This document shows positions 61,291 to 64,000 of a stretch of 64,000 bases of DNA, one piece after another (position 1 is the first letter of the stretch; each line of letters begins with the position of its first letter). Position numbers and translations under genes: made by a program. A model generated the notes under the pieces. It was not told where the DNA came from, made no database searches, and saw nothing but the letters and a program-made list of their open reading frames with translations. Source of the DNA: Lachnospiraceae bacterium MD329 (GTDB taxonomy: Bacteria; Bacillota; Clostridia; UBA1381); contig VIQV01000022.1 in NCBI GenBank assembly GCA_010206265.1, positions 62,167 to 126,166 on the forward strand. The letters are read 5' to 3'.

Positions 61291-61308
61291 CGGGGGTTCT
61301 CTCTTTTT
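61272..61308 (+). terminator. Terminator, perfect 28-base palindrome
   Basis: GAACCCCCGTTATA/TATAACGGGGGTTC, 14 bp arms without mismatch, then CTCTCTTTTT on the plus strand. Confidence 0.85.
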
Positions 61309-62785
61309 ATTCGTGGTCGCGTTCCATATCAACAGACATAAATTCGTGACCGTTCAGCATTTCGGTTATATTGTCGTCCTCTTTGCCCTTTATTTTCTTC
61401 ATTCTTGCGGTTTTAAGCTGGGTCATCGGCGCAATTGACCCCGGACCCGCCATACAGCCGCCTTCGCAGGCCATACCCTCGATAATATCCTCGGGCAGCT
61501 TATTCACATTCAGCATTGCAAGAGCGACTTTACATTCTTTAAGACCGCTGCAGCCCTTAGCCTTAATCGGGTCGGTACAGCCCATTTCTTTAACAGCTTT
61601 CATAACTGCCTCTGTAACTCCGCCTGCACCAGAGAAACGGCGTCCGTATGAAGTAGCTTCTGTCGGGGTTTCCTGACAGTTAGACGGGTCAATTCTTCTT
61701 GAATCAAACATTGCGTTAAGTTCCTCAAAGGTCATAACTGCGTCGGGACTGCCTTCAACTCCGAATTTAGCCTCTTCCTTTTTAGCCATACAAGGACCGA
61801 TAAATACTATATAAGCATTAGGTATATTTTCTCTTATCCATCGTACCGTTGCAACCATAGGAGAAACTGTGTTCGACATTTTATCGACAAGTTTCGGGTA
61901 GTGCTTTCTTATCAGAGTTACAAATGCAGGACAGCAGGAGGTTGTCATTTTCTCGCCCTTTTCGTGGTTTTCAATAAGCTCCTGTGCCTCGTTATACGCA
62001 ACAGCGTCAGCACCGAGCGCAACCTCTACAACTTCGTCAAAGCCAAGCTCTTTTAATGCTGTAATCATACGTCCGATAGTAGCCTCAGCGCCAAACTGTC
62101 CTTCGACAGCAGGGGCAGGGATAGCGACGGTTGTGGTATTCTTATCGTTTATTTTGTTTATTACCTCAGTTATCTGTGACATATCTGAAATTGCGCCAAA
62201 CGGACAAGCCGCCGCGCAGTGACCGCAGCTGACGCATTTGCTTTCGTCAATTGTAGCAAGCTTGTCGCCGCCTATTGTAATAGCGCCGACGTCGCAGCTG
62301 CGTTTGCAGGGACGCATTAAATCTGCTATTGCGTGATAAGGACAAGCCTCGGCGCACTTTCCGCATTCACGGCATTTTGTCTGGTCAATATATGCGCCTC
62401 TGCCTGTAATTGTTATCGCGCCGAACGCGCACGCGCTCTGACACGATTTTGCCATACATTTCTGACAGTTTTCAGTTACCTGAAAACGGTTAATGGGACA
62501 GCCCTCGCAGGCAGCAGGGATAACCTGTATTGTATTGCTCTTTACCTCAATGTTTTCTACGTTATGTATGGGAAGCGGCGGTTTGCCCATTGCAAGGCGT
62601 ACGCGCTGTCTTATAATTTCTCTTTCTTTATATACGCAGCAGCGAAATCTCGGTGTTGCCGTAGGTATAATTTTGAAAGGGATATTGTCAATATTTTCTT
62701 CGTTGAGCCCGTCGTTAAACGCAAGCTCCGCAACAGCTCTGAGAGCCTCGTATTTCATTTGTCTTGTATCTGTGTTACGTTCCAT
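61307..62785 (-). CDS. [FeFe] hydrogenase, monomeric group B type
   Basis: 492 residues. The N-terminal part (RFRCCVYKEREIIRQRVRLA) and the iron-sulfur region with CEGC, CQKCMAKSC, CRECGKCAEACPYHA and CVSCGHCAAACPFGA (two canonical 4Fe-4S ferredoxin sites and others) match group B enzymes. The H-cluster domain has L1 TTSCCPAFVTLI, L2 FIGPCMAKKEEA and L3 MACEGGCMAGPG, so all four cluster-ligand Cys and the proton-transfer Cys are present. Group B members are poorly characterised; a role in H2 production or sensing is inference. The ATG at 62785 follows AAAGAGGGTGG. Confidence 0.92.
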   Translation of the reverse strand: MERNTDTRQMKYEALRAVAELAFNDGLNEENIDNIPFKIIPTATPRFRCCVYKEREIIRQRVRLAMGKPPLPIHNVENIEVKSNTIQVIPAACEGCPINRFQVTENCQKCMAKSCQSACAFGAITITGRGAYIDQTKCRECGKCAEACPYHAIADLMRPCKRSCDVGAITIGGDKLATIDESKCVSCGHCAAACPFGAISDMSQITEVINKINDKNTTTVAIPAPAVEGQFGAEATIGRMITALKELGFDEVVEVALGADAVAYNEAQELIENHEKGEKMTTSCCPAFVTLIRKHYPKLVDKMSNTVSPMVATVRWIRENIPNAYIVFIGPCMAKKEEAKFGVEGSPDAVMTFEELNAMFDSRRIDPSNCQETPTEATSYGRRFSGAGGVTEAVMKAVKEMGCTDPIKAKGCSGLKECKVALAMLNVNKLPEDIIEGMACEGGCMAGPGSIAPMTQLKTARMKKIKGKEDDNITEMLNGHEFMSVDMERDHE

Positions 62786-62821
62786 TTTAAATCCACCCTC
62801 TTTATAAATATTCCTATTTTT

Positions 62822-62850
62822 AATATACACTATTTTCGTCAAAAAGTCAA
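62822..62850 (-). promoter_or_regulatory. Promoter of the hydrogenase gene
   Basis: On the minus strand TTGACT (62850-62845), 17 bases, TATATT (62827-62822). Confidence 0.75.
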
Positions 62851-62888
62851 TTGGAAACTGCATTACTTCTCAATTCCTTAAATCGCTA

Positions 62889-62918
62889 TTGACATAGTGT
62901 GCCGATTGGATTTATAAT
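62889..62918 (+). promoter_or_regulatory. Promoter of the CCA-adding enzyme gene
   Basis: TTGACA, 18 bases, TATAAT. Confidence 0.82.
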
Positions 62919-62941
62919 ATTTAATAGGAGTGTGTGTAGAA

Positions 62942-64000
62942 ATGAATATCAGACTGCCAGACAGCGTTATAAATATTTTAAACCGGCTTAATGAGGGCGG
63001 TTTTTCTGCATTTGTTGCGGGAGGGGCTGTGCGTGATATTCTGATGGGAAGAACACCCAGCGATTATGATATAGCTACAAGCGCAGGTCCCAAGACTATA
63101 AAATCTCTGTTTTCACGTACAATTGATACGGGAATAAAGCACGGGACTGTGACTGTTGTGGAAAATAAAACAGGTTATGAGGTAACAACTTTCAGGCGTG
63201 ACGGAGAGTATTCGGACGGACGTCACCCGAACAGTGTACAGTTTGTGGACGAACCGCGTGAGGACTGCGCGCGCCGTGATTTTACAATAAATGCAATGAT
63301 GTATAGTCCCAAAGATGGTTTTTTAGACTTCTTCGGCGGACAGCAGGATATTGAAAACAGGCTTGTGAGGTGTGTCGGAGTAAGCGAGGAACGCTTTAAG
63401 GAGGACGCGCTGCGTATGCTGCGTGCTGTGCGTTTTGGTGCGGTTTTATCCTTTAAGGTTGATGACGACGCTTACCGCGCAATAAAAAAATGCGCTGTGC
63501 TTATAAAAAAAGTGAGCAGCGAGCGTATTTTAGAAGAGCTTAATAAGATTTTATTGTCGGAAAATCCTGATTCTATTAAGGATTTACATAACTGCGGATT
63601 ATTAAAATATATTATGCCTGAGGTTGACAGGTGCTTTGGCGAGCCGCAGAAAAATAAGTATCATATTTATGATGTGGGTGACCATATTATGCATACGGTA
63701 AAATATACGCCTGCAGACCTTGTACTTCGCTGGGCGGCGCTTATGCACGATATCGGCAAGCCTGCCTGCGCGAGCCGTGATACAAACGGAATAATACATT
63801 TTTACGGTCATCACCGTGAAAGCTGCCGTCTGGCGGTAGACCTGCTTCACCGTCTGCGTATGGATAACGATACAATACGCGACGTGTCCGTACTTGTGGA
63901 AAACCACGATGTTCGAATTGAACCGTCTATGCCTGCGGTAAAGAGAATGATATCGCGTACAGGTGAGGCGCTGTTTGAAAAGCTTTTGCAGCTTCAGTTA
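62942..64000 (+). CDS. cca: CCA tRNA nucleotidyltransferase (3' end outside window)
   Basis: 353 codons are present and the frame is still open at the window end. Adds or repairs the 3' CCA of tRNA. Head domain with GGAVRDILMGRTPSDYDIAT (the nucleotide-binding Gly motif and catalytic DxD), TTFRRDGEYSDGRHP, RRDFTINAMMYSP, and neck helix RMLRAVRFGAVL. An HD-type domain follows (MHDIGKPACASRD, then FYGHHRESCRLA, VENHDVR), as in the longer bacterial form. TAGGAG precedes the ATG. It is divergent from the hydrogenase gene. Confidence 0.96.
   Translation, partial: MNIRLPDSVINILNRLNEGGFSAFVAGGAVRDILMGRTPSDYDIATSAGPKTIKSLFSRTIDTGIKHGTVTVVENKTGYEVTTFRRDGEYSDGRHPNSVQFVDEPREDCARRDFTINAMMYSPKDGFLDFFGGQQDIENRLVRCVGVSEERFKEDALRMLRAVRFGAVLSFKVDDDAYRAIKKCAVLIKKVSSERILEELNKILLSENPDSIKDLHNCGLLKYIMPEVDRCFGEPQKNKYHIYDVGDHIMHTVKYTPADLVLRWAALMHDIGKPACASRDTNGIIHFYGHHRESCRLAVDLLHRLRMDNDTIRDVSVLVENHDVRIEPSMPAVKRMISRTGEALFEKLLQLQL

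Noticed and set aside
1-64000. Prophage, transposon, CRISPR array or replication origin
   Set aside because: No transposase, integrase, Cas or phage structural gene, no terminal repeats and no DnaA-box cluster were seen; most genes are housekeeping or envelope genes.

Overview
The window reads as ordinary chromosome of a Gram-positive, spore-former-type anaerobe of the class Clostridia. The signs are SLH-domain surface proteins, a CtsR-McsA-McsB-ClpC heat-shock operon, SepF/YlmH/DivIVA, Mbl, a group B [FeFe] hydrogenase, a membrane pyrophosphatase, UppP, frequent TTG/GTG starts behind strong Shine-Dalgarno sequences, and near-consensus SigA promoters. SLH-anchored carbohydrate modules and a mannonate-oxidoreductase-like SDR would suit a gut fibre degrader (a Monoglobus-like or Oscillospirales-like lineage), but that placement is inference. 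I see no rRNA, CRISPR array, insertion sequence or phage block. One tRNA is present, tRNA-Asp(GTC).

Layout. 1-4250: the end of a SNF2 helicase, a GT-C-like membrane protein, a zinc-ribbon membrane protein, RidA, and a PH-domain gene in an AT-rich patch. 4250-6720: MgtE, tRNA-Asp, endonuclease IV. 6773-11755: a tightly packed four-gene unit (ABC-F ATPase, ThyX-like protein, SLH-anchored GH26-like glycosidase, amidohydrolase). 11844-16100: mbl-fabZ-trmN6-rsmI and three small genes, including a Cys-rich miniprotein whose ribosome site lies in a hairpin. 16188-20722: a heterodimeric ABC exporter and a patatin. 20793-24439: HlyD-like protein, YggS, SepF, YlmH and DivIVA (division/envelope). 24532-25980: a small His/Cys-rich secreted protein, an ECF sigma factor and an RsgI-like anti-sigma. 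27486-31575: argC, argB, proS and an XRE regulator. 31595-35901 (minus): the clpC operon under a clear CtsR operator. 36055-37987 (minus): prfA and a UxuB-like SDR. 38170-41315: a large NlpC/P60 wall protein and a membrane protein.

41518-44716 holds the most striking pair: a secreted protein ending in two dockerin-like repeats, followed by a protein with two nearly identical cohesin-like modules and three SLH domains. It has its own consensus promoter and terminator and a codon choice unlike the neighbours, as expected for an abundant surface complex. 44896-48247: ung, coaE, lytic transglycosylase, a cytidylate-kinase-like protein, uppP. 48275-49338 (minus): DUF421/DUF4363. 49487-54434: a TrpR-like YerC repressor with a palindromic operator, a methyltransferase, gyrA and two cyclophilins. 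54482-59849 (minus): C39 peptidase, membrane proteins, hisF/hisH and hppA. 60008-64000: a CapA-like protein, a short terminator-bounded unit with a tiny ORF, the hydrogenase (minus), and the start of the CCA-adding enzyme, which runs off the window.

All calls come from reading motifs by eye. No database search was run. Start codons were often moved downstream of the longest ORF because the Shine-Dalgarno spacing demanded it.
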